Assembly: GCF_000600975.2 (NCBI RefSeq)
Contig: NZ_CM002676.1
Location: 1 to 64,000 of the forward strand
Direction: 5' to 3'
Length of the DNA stretch: 64,000 bases
DNA from: Limimaricola hongkongensis DSM 17492
Lineage (GTDB): Bacteria > Pseudomonadota > Alphaproteobacteria > Rhodobacterales > Rhodobacteraceae
Below, in pieces: positions 27,317 through 36,612 of the stretch (position 1 is its first letter; every line of letters begins with the position of its first letter). Below the pieces are notes generated by a model that was not told the DNA's origin, searched no databases, and saw nothing but the letters and a program-made list of their open reading frames with translations. The translations under genes were made by a program, and so were the position numbers.

Positions 27317-28486
27317 ATGACAAAGCTGGCGGTGTTCGGCTTCGACGCGGCGGAGGCCGCGCAGATCCGGCGCATCCGCAGCTACATGGCCTGCGGTTTC
27401 GCGGTGCGCGGCTTCACCATGCGGCGCCGCAACATGAACGAGACCTTCGAGCCGTTCTGGCCCAACGTGGCGCTCGGCGAGATTTCGAACAACAGCCTCG
27501 CGCGCCGGGTCCGGTCGCTGGCCGCGGCGCTGCCGGTGATCGCGCGCCATCGCCACGCGCTGGCGGAGGCCGACGTGATCGTGGCGCGCAATCTCGACAT
27601 GCTGGCGCTCGCGGCGATGGCCCGCGCGCTGATCCCGGGGCGTCCGGCGCTGATCTACGAATGCCTCGACATCCACGGCATGATGACCCGCACGGGCGCC
27701 GGTGGCCGTCTCTTTCGCTGGATCGAGCGGCGGATGCTGCGCCGGGTCGATTGCCTCGTGGTGTCCTCGCCCGCCTTCCTGAGCGCCTATTTCCACCCGG
27801 TTCAGGGCTGGCGCGGGCGCAGCGTGCTGCTGGAGAACAAGCTCTGGTACGAAGAGGGCGCCGTGACGCGGCCCGCGCAGGACAGCCGGCCGCCGCGGCC
27901 CGACGGGGCGCCGATCCGGCTGGGCTGGGTGGGCACGCTGCGTTGCCCGCAAAGCCTCGCGCTGCTGGCGGAGACGGCGCGGCAGCTCGGTCCGGCGGTG
28001 GAGCTGCGGCTGCACGGGGTGGTCCATCGCCACGCGCTTCCGGATTTCGACGCGGTCGTCGCGGCGCATGACAACATCGCCTATCTGGGCCCCTATGATT
28101 ACCCGGCGGGCCTCGCGCGGGTCTATGCGGATTGCGATCTCGTCTGGTCGCAGGATCTGTGGCAGTGGGACGCCAACTCCACCTGGCTGCTGCCCAACCG
28201 CATCTACGAGGCGAGCTTCTTCGGCTGTCCCTCCCTTGCCGTGGCGGGGACGGAAACGGGCGCGCGCGTGGCGCAGGGGCTGGGCTGGACCCTGCCGCGC
28301 CCCGATGCCGAAGCGCTCGTGGCGCAGCTGCGCGCGCTCTCCGCCGGGGATCTGCACGCGGCGCGAAAGGCGCTTCTGACACGGCCGGAATCGGCGTTCC
28401 GGCTGACCGATGCCGAGGTGCGCGACGCGATCTGCGCGGCGCTGCGCCCGGTGGACACCGATGACGCGCGGCGCGCGCGCGCCTGA
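27317..28486 (+). CDS. GT4-like glycosyltransferase (paralogue of 48026)
   Basis: A 389-residue GT-B type protein. The N terminus (KLAVFGFDAAEAAQIRRIRS, then GFTMRRRNMN) is shared with the protein at 48026. The middle has AEADVIVARNLDMLALA and a YECLDIHG element, and the donor side reads LGWVGTLRCPQSLALL and LPNRIYEASFFGCPSLA. The last motif keeps one Glu of the E-x7-E pair, in PNRIYE. The ATG at 27317 has GGGGAGGGG just upstream. It is divergent from the GT39-like gene and convergent with the sulfotransferase gene, so it is monocistronic. Confidence 0.82.
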   Translation: MTKLAVFGFDAAEAAQIRRIRSYMACGFAVRGFTMRRRNMNETFEPFWPNVALGEISNNSLARRVRSLAAALPVIARHRHALAEADVIVARNLDMLALAAMARALIPGRPALIYECLDIHGMMTRTGAGGRLFRWIERRMLRRVDCLVVSSPAFLSAYFHPVQGWRGRSVLLENKLWYEEGAVTRPAQDSRPPRPDGAPIRLGWVGTLRCPQSLALLAETARQLGPAVELRLHGVVHRHALPDFDAVVAAHDNIAYLGPYDYPAGLARVYADCDLVWSQDLWQWDANSTWLLPNRIYEASFFGCPSLAVAGTETGARVAQGLGWTLPRPDAEALVAQLRALSAGDLHAARKALLTRPESAFRLTDAEVRDAICAALRPVDTDDARRARA

Positions 28487-28502
28487 TCCGACGACCCGGG
28501 CG

Positions 28503-29345
28503 TCAGACCCGCCAATGCGCGAAATCGAGGCCGGAGAGCCGCCGGAACGCGGCCGCATCCTCGGCCAGGCCGGCCGCGACCGCGTCGAGCAACGTCTCGG
28601 GCAGGTCGGGCACGTGGCGCTTGGGGCCGATCGACAGCGCGCGCCGCGCGACATCGCGGGCGCGGCGCGAGATCAGCGGGTCGAAACGCCGCATCGCCGG
28701 GCTGCGCCACAGCCGCTGCACCGCGCCGGGCATGCGGGCGATCGAGGCGGCATCATTCTGCGCCGACATGAGCGGCACCCGGTGCCGCGCGATTCCGATA
28801 TGATCGGTCACGCGGTCCATCAGACCTTGCGGATCGCAGCGCAGCTCGTCGAAATCGAGAATCAGCAGCTGCGCGCGGTCGAAGCGTTCGAGAAAGGGCT
28901 GAAGCTGCCAGGCATAGCGGCTCGTGGCGAGGATCTCGCGCCCTTCGGTGGTGTCGAGCAGCCCCTCGGGCGCGAGCCGGGCATGGCCCAGGAGCCACAG
29001 ATGACGGTATTGCGACACGAAGCGGTCGACCGGATCGCGGGCGATGAAGATCAGCCGCGCTTCGGGCGCGGCCTCCACCAGATTGCCGGCGACGCCGGTG
29101 AAGATCTCGCGCATCGTGTAATTCGGCGAAGCCTCGCCATAGACGTCGAAACCGGGGGCGAACTGCGCGCGGTACCAGTCCGGGCCGAGGCGGAAATTCT
29201 TGTTGCGGATGAAGTAGTCGGTTTCCTTCATCCGCGACATCCCGACCTGCGGATGCTCGTGCAGATAGCGGTAGAGCGTGGTGGTACCGGCCTTCATCGC
29301 GCCGAGCACCACGAAGTCGGGCAAGGGGCGCGCGGCGACGGTCAT
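28503..29345 (-). CDS. PAPS-dependent sulfotransferase (Sulfotransfer_1 type)
   Basis: A 280-residue protein. The 5' binding loop is VVLGAMKAGTTTLYRYL near the N terminus, followed by KETDYFIRNKNF and the 3'-phosphate segment FIARDPVDRFVSQYRH. This pattern is that of heparan-sulfate-type and bacterial polysaccharide sulfotransferases (GAxKxGTT then RDPxxR). The conserved YGEASPNYT segment normally contacts the substrate. It overlaps the GT2 gene upstream by 4 bases. As no sulfate-activation genes (PAPS synthesis) are in the window, PAPS must come from elsewhere. Confidence 0.91.
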   Translation of the reverse strand: MTVAARPLPDFVVLGAMKAGTTTLYRYLHEHPQVGMSRMKETDYFIRNKNFRLGPDWYRAQFAPGFDVYGEASPNYTMREIFTGVAGNLVEAAPEARLIFIARDPVDRFVSQYRHLWLLGHARLAPEGLLDTTEGREILATSRYAWQLQPFLERFDRAQLLILDFDELRCDPQGLMDRVTDHIGIARHRVPLMSAQNDAASIARMPGAVQRLWRSPAMRRFDPLISRRARDVARRALSIGPKRHVPDLPETLLDAVAAGLAEDAAAFRRLSGLDFAHWRV

Positions 29346-30556
29346 TCATGCTCCCCGAGCACGAGCGGGAGCAGCGCCGGTTCGCGGCGTTCGGTCAGGG
29401 CGGGCCATGTCGCGCCCGCCGGGCGCCAGCTCGCGGCGCCGATCCGCGCAAAGCCCGCCACGAGCCGGAGCACCATCTGCGCATCCCGCGCCCGAACCGC
29501 GTGGCGCAGGCGCCAGACCAGCCCGCGCAGCAGGCCGCGCGCGATCGCCGCGCCCGCCGGACCCTGCCGTCCGAGCCGCGCCAGCCGCGCGCGGATCGGC
29601 GGGGCGAGCGCCTCGGCGCAGCCATGTTTCCCGGCCATCGCGCGCAGGCAGATCGCCCGCTCGGTGCGCGACAGCGCCGTGTCGGGCAGGATCGCGGCTG
29701 CCTGCGCGAAATCCTCAAGCGCGCTGTCCCAGTCGGTGCGCCGCGCATAGACGCAGCCGCGCTGCAAGAGCGCCGCGCGACGCCGCGCGCCCGGCGCGGC
29801 GCCGCCATACATCGCCTCGTAGAGCGCGAGCGGCAGGCTCTGGCGGAACGGGGCGAAAACCGCCCGGTCGGCCGCCTTCCACACCTCGTCGGAGCGCGCC
29901 GCGGCGTGCCGCGCGGCGGCCGGGCCGCGATCGCCGTCATGCTTGCGCTGCAAGAAGACCGGCTTTTCGGTGACATGAACCGGGTAGCGGGCGGCGAGCC
30001 GGACGATCATGTCGTAATCGATCGAACGCGAAAGATCCTCGCGGAACGGGCCGACCTCGGCATAGCAGCCGCGCCGCGCCAGCGTGGCGTTCTGGAACAG
30101 GAAGATGTCCTCGAGCAGGTGGCGTAGCACCGATCCCTGCCGCAGGTCGGGCCAGTAGCCCGGCCCGGATTCGATCCGCTGGCCCCCTTCGGTGCGAAAC
30201 CTTCGGTAGCTGGCCGCCGAAACGCCGATCCCGGCGCACCGGTCCAGCGGCTCGGCCAGCATTTCGGCGGCCCGCGGCAACGCGATGTCGTCGTCGTCGC
30301 AGATCCAGACGTAATCGCCGCGCGCCCGCGCCATGGCGGCGTTCAGGGCGCGGGACTTGCCGCCATTGGCGCCGTGGAAATAGCGCACCGGCCCGGCGCG
30401 CGCGCGGGCCACGGATTCGGTCGCGTCGGTGGAGCCGTCATCCCAGACGATGATCTCGGCCACCGGGCGCGATTGCGCCAACAGCGCGTCCAGCGCTTCG
30501 CCAAGCAGCGCCGCGCGGTTGTAGGTCGGTACGATGGCCGTGATCGTGGCTGGCAT
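29342..30556 (-). CDS. Glycosyltransferase family 2
   Basis: A 404-residue protein. The GT-A part occupies about residues 1-240: TAIVPTYNRAALLGEALDAL, EIIVWDDGSTDAT, then YVWICDDDDIALPRAAE with its acidic DxD-like cluster. The last 130 residues are alpha-helical, with a TPR-like look (SALEDFAQAAAILPD, SRTERAICLRAMAG). The extra C-terminal part is unusual for a short GT2 and could bind another EPS protein. It is divergent from the ExoF-like gene across 129 bases that hold both promoters. Confidence 0.86.
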   Translation of the reverse strand: MPATITAIVPTYNRAALLGEALDALLAQSRPVAEIIVWDDGSTDATESVARARAGPVRYFHGANGGKSRALNAAMARARGDYVWICDDDDIALPRAAEMLAEPLDRCAGIGVSAASYRRFRTEGGQRIESGPGYWPDLRQGSVLRHLLEDIFLFQNATLARRGCYAEVGPFREDLSRSIDYDMIVRLAARYPVHVTEKPVFLQRKHDGDRGPAAARHAAARSDEVWKAADRAVFAPFRQSLPLALYEAMYGGAAPGARRRAALLQRGCVYARRTDWDSALEDFAQAAAILPDTALSRTERAICLRAMAGKHGCAEALAPPIRARLARLGRQGPAGAAIARGLLRGLVWRLRHAVRARDAQMVLRLVAGFARIGAASWRPAGATWPALTERREPALLPLVLGEHE

Positions 30557-30685
30557 GGGGCCTGTCGGGTCCGCGCTTTTCCTTGACGCAACGGCGTCTG
30601 ATGGTCTTCACTTTGGACTAGAGCGCAATAAGAGGCGGATTTCCAGCACCTACACGCACTATGTAGCAAAGTGATTGCAGGGTTT

Positions 30686-31975
30686 ATGTTACCTATTTTT
30701 CGTTTCATGAGTGTCGTTGCGGCAGTTTTCCTGATCGGCGGCGCCGCGCGCGCCGAGACGCAGCCGCCCGCCTACAGGCTCGGCCCGACCGAGCAGATCG
30801 GTCTGCGGGCGGTGGTCTGGGACAGCACGCAGGCCGCCTTCGTCGAGCTTGAGGCGATGCGCGGCTCCTATTCCATCGCGGCGGATGGCCGGGTGATGCT
30901 GCCGATCGTCGGCCCGCTCGACGCCGGGGGCACCACCATCGACGATCTCGCCGCGCGGGTCTCGCGCGCCCTGCAGGAGCGCACCGGTCTGAACGAGGCG
31001 CCCAGCGTCGCCATCGAGATCCTGCGCCATCGGCCGGTCTTCATCCTTGGCGAGGTGGCGCAGCCGGGGCAGTACGAATACCGGCCCGGCCTGCGCGCGA
31101 TCCAGCTTCTGTCGATGGCGGGCGGCTATTTCCGCGCGCCGGAGGAGCGCGCCGGGGGCCGGGTCTCCGAAGCGATCCGGCTCGGCGGTGAATTGCGGGC
31201 CTTGCGGGCGCAGCTTGCCGGGGTGCGCATCCGCGAGGCGCGGCTGGCAGCCGAGGCCGAGGGCGACGCCGAGAGCGGCGGCGCGGCCCGGTTCGCGCTG
31301 CCGCAGGATATCGGCCACCCCGAAGGCGCCGCCGCGGTCGACCAGATCTATGCCCGCGAGCTGAGCCTCATGCAGGCGCGGCAGGACGCGTTCGAGCGGT
31401 CGATCGCCTCGCTCGAATCCTCCCGCGCGTTGCTCGAAAGCGAAACGCGCGTGCTGACCGAAAAGCGCGGCGGCATCCAGCGCCAGATCGAGCTGATGTC
31501 CGAATCCGTGGGCAACATAGAGGATCTGGCCGAGCGCGGGCTGGTGCGTTCGCCGAGCCTCGTGAACATGCAGCAGGCGCTGATCGACCTGCAGGCCCGC
31601 GATCTCGACGCCGAAACCCAGCTGTTCCGCGCCGCCCAGACGATCGGCGAGATGGAGCGCGACCTGAACGACATCCGGCAGCGCCGCGCCACCGAGGTGC
31701 TGGCCGCGCTGCAGGCCGACCAGGCGACGATCGTGCAGCTCGACCTGCGCCGCGAGATGCTCGGGCGGCTGCTGCACGAAACCCGTGCCGAGATGGCGCA
31801 GGCCGATGCCGATACCGGCGTCGCCTATGCGCCGGTGTTCAGGATCACGCGCGAGACGGACGGGCAGCCGGTGACCGAGATCGGCGGTCCGCAAAGCCTG
31901 CTGACGCCGCTCGACGTGCTGGAGATCGAATGGGTCGAGGTCGCGCCGGATGGGGTGGGGACCGTCACGAATTGA
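30686..31975 (+). CDS. Polysaccharide export protein (ExoF/Wza-like, OPX family)
   Basis: A 429-residue periplasmic protein. A signal peptide (IFRFMSVVAAVFLIGGAARA, cleaved near AxA-E) has no lipobox Cys, as in ExoF rather than Wza. The PES domain (YRLGPTEQIGLRAVVWD) is followed by an SLBB region with GEVAQPGQYEYRPG, then a long coiled coil of about 200 residues and a C-terminal segment. ExoF-type proteins pair with ExoP/Wzc in EPS export through the outer membrane. The ATG at 30686 is chosen to start the signal peptide; a GTG at 30671 and ATG at 30707 are alternatives. Its long coiled coil is typical of ExoF-like OPX proteins. Confidence 0.88.
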   Translation: MLPIFRFMSVVAAVFLIGGAARAETQPPAYRLGPTEQIGLRAVVWDSTQAAFVELEAMRGSYSIAADGRVMLPIVGPLDAGGTTIDDLAARVSRALQERTGLNEAPSVAIEILRHRPVFILGEVAQPGQYEYRPGLRAIQLLSMAGGYFRAPEERAGGRVSEAIRLGGELRALRAQLAGVRIREARLAAEAEGDAESGGAARFALPQDIGHPEGAAAVDQIYARELSLMQARQDAFERSIASLESSRALLESETRVLTEKRGGIQRQIELMSESVGNIEDLAERGLVRSPSLVNMQQALIDLQARDLDAETQLFRAAQTIGEMERDLNDIRQRRATEVLAALQADQATIVQLDLRREMLGRLLHETRAEMAQADADTGVAYAPVFRITRETDGQPVTEIGGPQSLLTPLDVLEIEWVEVAPDGVGTVTN

Positions 31976-32095
31976 GAGCCGCGGCGGCGCGTCCCAGGAT
32001 GGTCGGGCAAGATAAACCTGTCTCGAAAGGGGCAACTCTGCTAGCGTCAGGCATGTTTCCGCGGGCTGCCGGTATCGTCGGGAAAGGTTGTTTTC

Positions 32096-33103
32096 ATGGT
32101 GAACGAGTACAAGATCGGCGCTGGCGCTGTGCCATCCGGGGGCCGGGTTCCCGATCTTTCGGTGGTCGTGCCGATCTACAACGAGGAAGACAACGTCGTG
32201 CTGCTGCACGAGGCGATCGTCGGCGCGCTCGACCCGTCGGGCCGCGATTTCGAGATCCTGTTCGTCGATGATGGCAGCCGCGACGCGTCGATCGCCCGGG
32301 CCAGCGAGATCGCGGCGCGCGATCCGCGGCTCGCCATCGTGCAGTTCCAGCGCAATTACGGCCAGACCGCCGCGATGCGGGCCGGGATCGCCTTTGCCCG
32401 CGGCCGTTATATCGTGACCATGGACGGCGATCTTCAAAACGATCCCGCCGACATCCCGATGATGCTCGCCAAGCTCGACGAGGGCTTCGACCTGGTGGTC
32501 GGCTGGCGGGTCAACCGGCAGGACAAGTTCCTGTCGCGCAAGGTGCCCTCGAGGATGGCCAACTGGCTGATCGGCAAGGTGACGGGCCTGCCGATCCGCG
32601 ACAATGGCTGTTCGCTCAAGGTGTACCGCGCAGAGGTCATCCAGAACGTGCCGCTCTATTCGGACATGCACCGCTTCATCCCGGCCATGACCATCCCCGT
32701 CGGCGCCCGGATCGCCGAGGTCGGGGTGCATCACCGGGCGCGCCAGTTCGGGGAATCGAAATACGGGCTGTCGCGGATCTTCAAGGTGCTGCTCGATCTG
32801 CTGGTCATCAAGGCGCTGCTTTTGTTCGCCCGCCGCCCGCTGTCGAGCTTCACCAAGCTCGGGGCGCTGCTGGCGCTGCTGGCGCCGATCTCGGCGCTGG
32901 CGATCGGCGCGGATGCGGCCGGATCGCAGGTGGTGGCGATGACCGTGTCGGGCCTGCTCGCCACGCTGGCGGTCTTTCTCTTCCTGTGCGGCCCGATCGC
33001 GACGCTGGCGTTCCGGCCGGCCGATGCCGACGGGACGATGCAGGACATCGAACGCGACCTGACAGAAGACGACGGGAGGGACCATGAACGTGACGTTGCC
33101 TGA
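32096..33103 (+). CDS. DPM1/GtrB-like glycosyltransferase family 2 with C-terminal membrane helices
   Basis: A 335-residue enzyme of the polyprenyl-phosphate sugar synthase type. LSVVVPIYNEEDNVVLL, LFVDDGSRDASI and YIVTMDGDLQNDPADIP hold the complete donor and metal motifs. Two hydrophobic helices near residues 260-310 anchor it. The C-terminal tail is very acidic. The ATG at 32096 lies after a purine-rich leader. It overlaps the next gene by 20 bases, so the two are translated together. The neighbour has the same fold and helices but lacks the DxD motif, which suggests that they form a heterodimer. Confidence 0.9.
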   Translation: MVNEYKIGAGAVPSGGRVPDLSVVVPIYNEEDNVVLLHEAIVGALDPSGRDFEILFVDDGSRDASIARASEIAARDPRLAIVQFQRNYGQTAAMRAGIAFARGRYIVTMDGDLQNDPADIPMMLAKLDEGFDLVVGWRVNRQDKFLSRKVPSRMANWLIGKVTGLPIRDNGCSLKVYRAEVIQNVPLYSDMHRFIPAMTIPVGARIAEVGVHHRARQFGESKYGLSRIFKVLLDLLVIKALLLFARRPLSSFTKLGALLALLAPISALAIGADAAGSQVVAMTVSGLLATLAVFLFLCGPIATLAFRPADADGTMQDIERDLTEDDGRDHERDVA

Positions 33104-34061
33104 GATTGCCCCGCAAGAGCGCGCCGCGCTTCAGCTTTCCGTGCTGGTGTCGGTCGAGGGCGCCCCCGACCTGCCGGGCACGCTCGAAATGTACCGCCCC
33201 GTCTTGAGCGACCTGAAGATGAGCTACGAGGTGCTCTGCGTGGTCGACGCGCGCGACGAGCAGATGATGACGCAGCTGGCCGCGCTGGAACGGCGCTGGC
33301 CCGAGCTGACCATCCTCGGCCAGCGGCCCTGGCTCGACGAGGATGCGGGGCTTCTGGCGGCGGTCAAGCGGTCGCGCGGCGACCGGGTGCTGACGCTCGC
33401 CGGATGGCCCGAGGTGGCGCCCGCCGACATCGCCGCGCTGGTCGGCGCGCTCGATCACTGCGACATGGCGGTGGCCGCGCGGCGCGGGCGGGCGGGGTCG
33501 ATGCGCCAGTCGGCGCTGCGCGCGATGCTGCGGACGCTGTTCGGGCGTTCGGTGTCGGACCTGTTCTGCCGCACCCGCGCCGCGCGCCGCCCCGCGCTCG
33601 CCGAGGCCAGCGCCTTTGGCGTGCGGCAGCATTTCCTGCCGGCGATCGGGTCCGAGCTGGGCTACACCGTGACCGAGATCGATGTCGATCAGCCGCCGGC
33701 GGACGCCCGCGGCGCAAAGTTCGTGTTCAAACCGCTCGGCCATCTGCGCGCCCTGTTCGACGCGCTGACGCTGTTCATGGTGCTGAAGTTCCTGCGCCGG
33801 CCGCTGCGGTTCTTCGGCGCGGTGGGCCTGCCGGTCTTTCTGCTCGGGATGGTGATCACCACGGTCTATCTGGTGCTGCGGATCTTTGCGGATGTGCCGC
33901 TGGCCGACCGGCCGGGGCTCATCTTCGCGGTGCTGATGGTGGTGCTCGGCCTGCAGGTCATCGCGCTTGGCCTGATCGGGGAAATCATCATCTATGCCCA
34001 TAGCCGCCGCCTGACCCAGTATTCGGTCAAATCGGTGATCCGCAAGGAACCGGCGCGCTGA
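33084..34061 (+). CDS. Degenerate DPM1-like glycosyltransferase (probable pseudoenzyme partner)
   Basis: A 325-residue homologue of the preceding protein. The fold is visible from the similar order of strands and from two C-terminal transmembrane helices (GLPVFLLGMVITTVYLVL and VLGLQVIALGLIGEIIIYA). The first donor motif is altered to LCVVDARDEQ, and the DxD region reads LTLAGWPEVAP, so the metal-binding Asp pair is absent. Its start overlaps the catalytic gene by 20 bases. Its likely role is to stabilise or regulate the partner or to bind the lipid acceptor. An alternative is a distinct activity. The gene has no stop codons or frameshifts and its codon use looks normal, so it is probably maintained. 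Confidence 0.8.
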   Translation: MNVTLPEIAPQERAALQLSVLVSVEGAPDLPGTLEMYRPVLSDLKMSYEVLCVVDARDEQMMTQLAALERRWPELTILGQRPWLDEDAGLLAAVKRSRGDRVLTLAGWPEVAPADIAALVGALDHCDMAVAARRGRAGSMRQSALRAMLRTLFGRSVSDLFCRTRAARRPALAEASAFGVRQHFLPAIGSELGYTVTEIDVDQPPADARGAKFVFKPLGHLRALFDALTLFMVLKFLRRPLRFFGAVGLPVFLLGMVITTVYLVLRIFADVPLADRPGLIFAVLMVVLGLQVIALGLIGEIIIYAHSRRLTQYSVKSVIRKEPAR

Positions 34062-34314
34062 GCACGGGCCAGCCCCTTGCAAGTGTTGCCGAAAGGGAAA
34101 CGGCGCACGGTTCGCGCGATGATCGTGTCGCGGATGCGCCAATGGCCCGCCTTGATGTCACGACCCGGTGTCCGGGTCTCAGAAAAGGCTGGTCTGATCT
34201 TCGCGGCTCGGCGCAGACTGGTCGTCAGCAGCCCGGCGCCGCAGGCGGCGTGCCGGGCGCGCCGGGGCGTGAACTCAATCGCCTATCCCCGGGGGCAGGT
34301 GTGGGTTGCGTGAC

Positions 34315-36612
34315 ATGAACGAGACGGTAGGCAGCGTTTTCCAGCGAAACTGGGGCAAGCGGAACGGCGACGGCGATGGGGGCGGCGAGCTGGTCGTCAA
34401 TTTCACCGAGTTCTTCCGCATCCTGCGCCGCGGTCTGTGGATCATCGCGGCGTGCTTTCTGGTCGGCGGCTTCGTCAGCTATGTCATGGTCAAGCGCGTC
34501 CCGCCGACCTACACCGCCGCATCGCAGATCCTGCTGGGCAAGCAGAGCCAGGCCGACAACCTGCTGGGCGACCTGTTCGAGGGGCTGGCGCTCGATGGCA
34601 GCCAGATCCCGGGGCAGATCGCGCTGATGCAGTCGGGCCGGCTGCTGAGCCGGGTCGCCGAGCAGCTGGAGCTCGACACCCGGCCCGAATTCAATGCCGC
34701 GCTGCGGCCGGATGACGGCGAGAGCGTCCCGCTGACCGTCAGGGCCAAGAGGCTGGTTTCGCGCGCCACCGAACGGGTGATGGCGGCGCTGGGGCGGCCC
34801 GCCCAGCAGGCCGCGACGGGGGCCGCGACCGAAGGGGCGGATGCGGACAGCCCGCTCCTGCGCGCGGCCCGGGCCGAGCGGCAATCGCTGGGCGAGCAGG
34901 CCGATTACGTGGCCGGGCTCAGCTCGGGCCTGCGGGTGCGGCAGGTCGGCAACACCGCGCTGGTCGACATCTACTTCGTCTCGCCGGACCCGACCATCGC
35001 CGCCGCCGTGGTCAACAGCGTGGCCGACCAGTACATCGCCTTTCAGCTCGAGGAAAAGCTGCGCGGCACGCGCCGGATCACCGAAGGCCTGAACGAGCGG
35101 ATCGCCAGCCTGCGGCTTCAGGTCGAGGCCGCCGAGGGCACGGTGGTCGAGTTCCGCGACCGGATGCTGGGCAGCAATTCCGGCGGGACCGAGCGGTTCG
35201 AGCAGCAGATCCGCGAGCTGTCGAGCCGTCTGGTCCAGGTCAACGCCGCGCAGGCCGAGATCGACGGCAGCCTGCGCGAAATCGACCGGCTGATCGAGGA
35301 TCAGGGCCTCCTGGCCGTGATCGGCGTGCTGGAATCCGACCTGCTCGGCCAGCTCGAAGCCGAACGCGCGGCGCTGCAGATGCGCATGGCGCGCCTCGAG
35401 GAGCGGTTCGAAGCCGGCAGCCCGCGCATCGCCGAGGCCGCCGACGACGTCGCGCGGGTCGAGCAGGCGCTGGGTCAGGAAATCATGCGCCTGCGCGACC
35501 TTCTGGCCAACGAGGCCGCCGTGGCGGCGGCCAAGGCAGGCTCCATTCGCGACCAGCTGCGCAATCTCGAACAGCGGTTCCTGACCCTGTCGCAACAGCA
35601 GATCCGGCTGGGCCAGCTCGAACGCGAGGCCGAGGCAAGCCGGCTCGTCTACGAATCCTTCCTGTCCACCTTCACCCAGACCAGCGAGATCGGCAGCCTG
35701 CAGGAGGCCGATGCCCGCGTCGTGTCCTATGCGCAGCCGCCGCGGGCGCCGAGCGCGCCCAACAAGAAGGTGGCGGTGTTTCTCGGGCTCGTGGCCGGGC
35801 TGTTCGCCGGGCTGGCGCTGGTGTTCCTGCGCGCCTTCCTCGACCGCTCGATCGACAGCCCCGAAAAGCTGCGGCGCCTGCTCGGAGACGTGCCCGTCGT
35901 CGCCTCCCTGCCGAGCCTGCGGCGTTTTTTCCGCCGCGTCGACCCGGTCAGCGTCGTCAACGAAAAGGGCAGCCTCGCGCTGGCCGAAGGGGTGCGGACC
36001 CTGCGCAACACGCTGATGCTGCGGCGCACCGAGCCGGGTTGGAAGGTGGCGGTGATCTCGGCCCAGAAGAACGAGGGCAAGACCACGACATCGCTGCTGC
36101 TGGCCCATGCGGCGGTGCGCGCGGGCAAGAGCTGCATCGTGGTCGAAACCGACCTGCGCAAAAGCTCGATCGCGAAGGTGCTGGACCTGCCGACCTCGCC
36201 CGACATCGTCGACGTGCTGCTGCGGCGCGTCCCGCTCAAGGAGGCGCTGCGCAAGGACCCCAAGACCGGCGCGCATGTGCTGTCGGCCCAGCCCGACATC
36301 GCCGATCCCGCGGGGCTGCTGCTGTCGGATCGCATGACCGAGATGGTGCACGAGCTCGAGCAGCTCTTCGACCTGATCATCTTCGACACCTCGCCGCTGG
36401 TGCTGGTCAGCGACGCGCTGCCGGTGGCCCGGCTTTGCGACGACGTGGTGCTGACCGTGCGCTGGAAGCGCAGCGATACCAACGATCTGCGGGACTGCCT
36501 GTCGATGCTGCGGGTGGCGGGCGTGCCGATCACCTGCGCGGTCATGACGATGACCCGCGAACGCGAGGCGCCGCGATACTACTACCGCGAAGGCTCGGAG
36601 GCCGCGCCGTAA
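34315..36612 (+). CDS. Wzc/ExoP-like polysaccharide co-polymerase with BY-kinase domain
   Basis: A 765-residue inner membrane protein. After a short cytoplasmic N terminus comes a first helix (GLWIIAACFLVGGFVSYVMV), then a long periplasmic coiled-coil domain and a second helix (VAVFLGLVAGLFAGLALVFL), followed by the tyrosine autokinase domain. Walker A is AQKNEGKTTTS, Walker A' is VVETDLRKS (Glu in place of the usual first Asp), and Walker B is LIIFDTSPLVLV. The C terminus carries only a short Tyr cluster (YYY), fewer than in E. coli Wzc. It controls chain length and export with the ExoF-like protein. The ATG at 34315 is next to a weak site; TTG at 34306 is in frame. The 253 bases upstream appear non-coding. 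Confidence 0.93.
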   Translation: MNETVGSVFQRNWGKRNGDGDGGGELVVNFTEFFRILRRGLWIIAACFLVGGFVSYVMVKRVPPTYTAASQILLGKQSQADNLLGDLFEGLALDGSQIPGQIALMQSGRLLSRVAEQLELDTRPEFNAALRPDDGESVPLTVRAKRLVSRATERVMAALGRPAQQAATGAATEGADADSPLLRAARAERQSLGEQADYVAGLSSGLRVRQVGNTALVDIYFVSPDPTIAAAVVNSVADQYIAFQLEEKLRGTRRITEGLNERIASLRLQVEAAEGTVVEFRDRMLGSNSGGTERFEQQIRELSSRLVQVNAAQAEIDGSLREIDRLIEDQGLLAVIGVLESDLLGQLEAERAALQMRMARLEERFEAGSPRIAEAADDVARVEQALGQEIMRLRDLLANEAAVAAAKAGSIRDQLRNLEQRFLTLSQQQIRLGQLEREAEASRLVYESFLSTFTQTSEIGSLQEADARVVSYAQPPRAPSAPNKKVAVFLGLVAGLFAGLALVFLRAFLDRSIDSPEKLRRLLGDVPVVASLPSLRRFFRRVDPVSVVNEKGSLALAEGVRTLRNTLMLRRTEPGWKVAVISAQKNEGKTTTSLLLAHAAVRAGKSCIVVETDLRKSSIAKVLDLPTSPDIVDVLLRRVPLKEALRKDPKTGAHVLSAQPDIADPAGLLLSDRMTEMVHELEQLFDLIIFDTSPLVLVSDALPVARLCDDVVLTVRWKRSDTNDLRDCLSMLRVAGVPITCAVMTMTREREAPRYYYREGSEAAP

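Noticed and set aside
25531-28071. 846-codon plus-strand frame across the GT39-like and GT4-like genes
   Set aside because: Composed of Gln/Arg/His-rich shadow sequence of the minus-strand gene; its end is only a different frame of the GT4-like gene.
34077-34313. 78-codon frame between the degenerate GT and Wzc genes
   Set aside because: Basic low-complexity translation, no ribosome site, no conserved feature.
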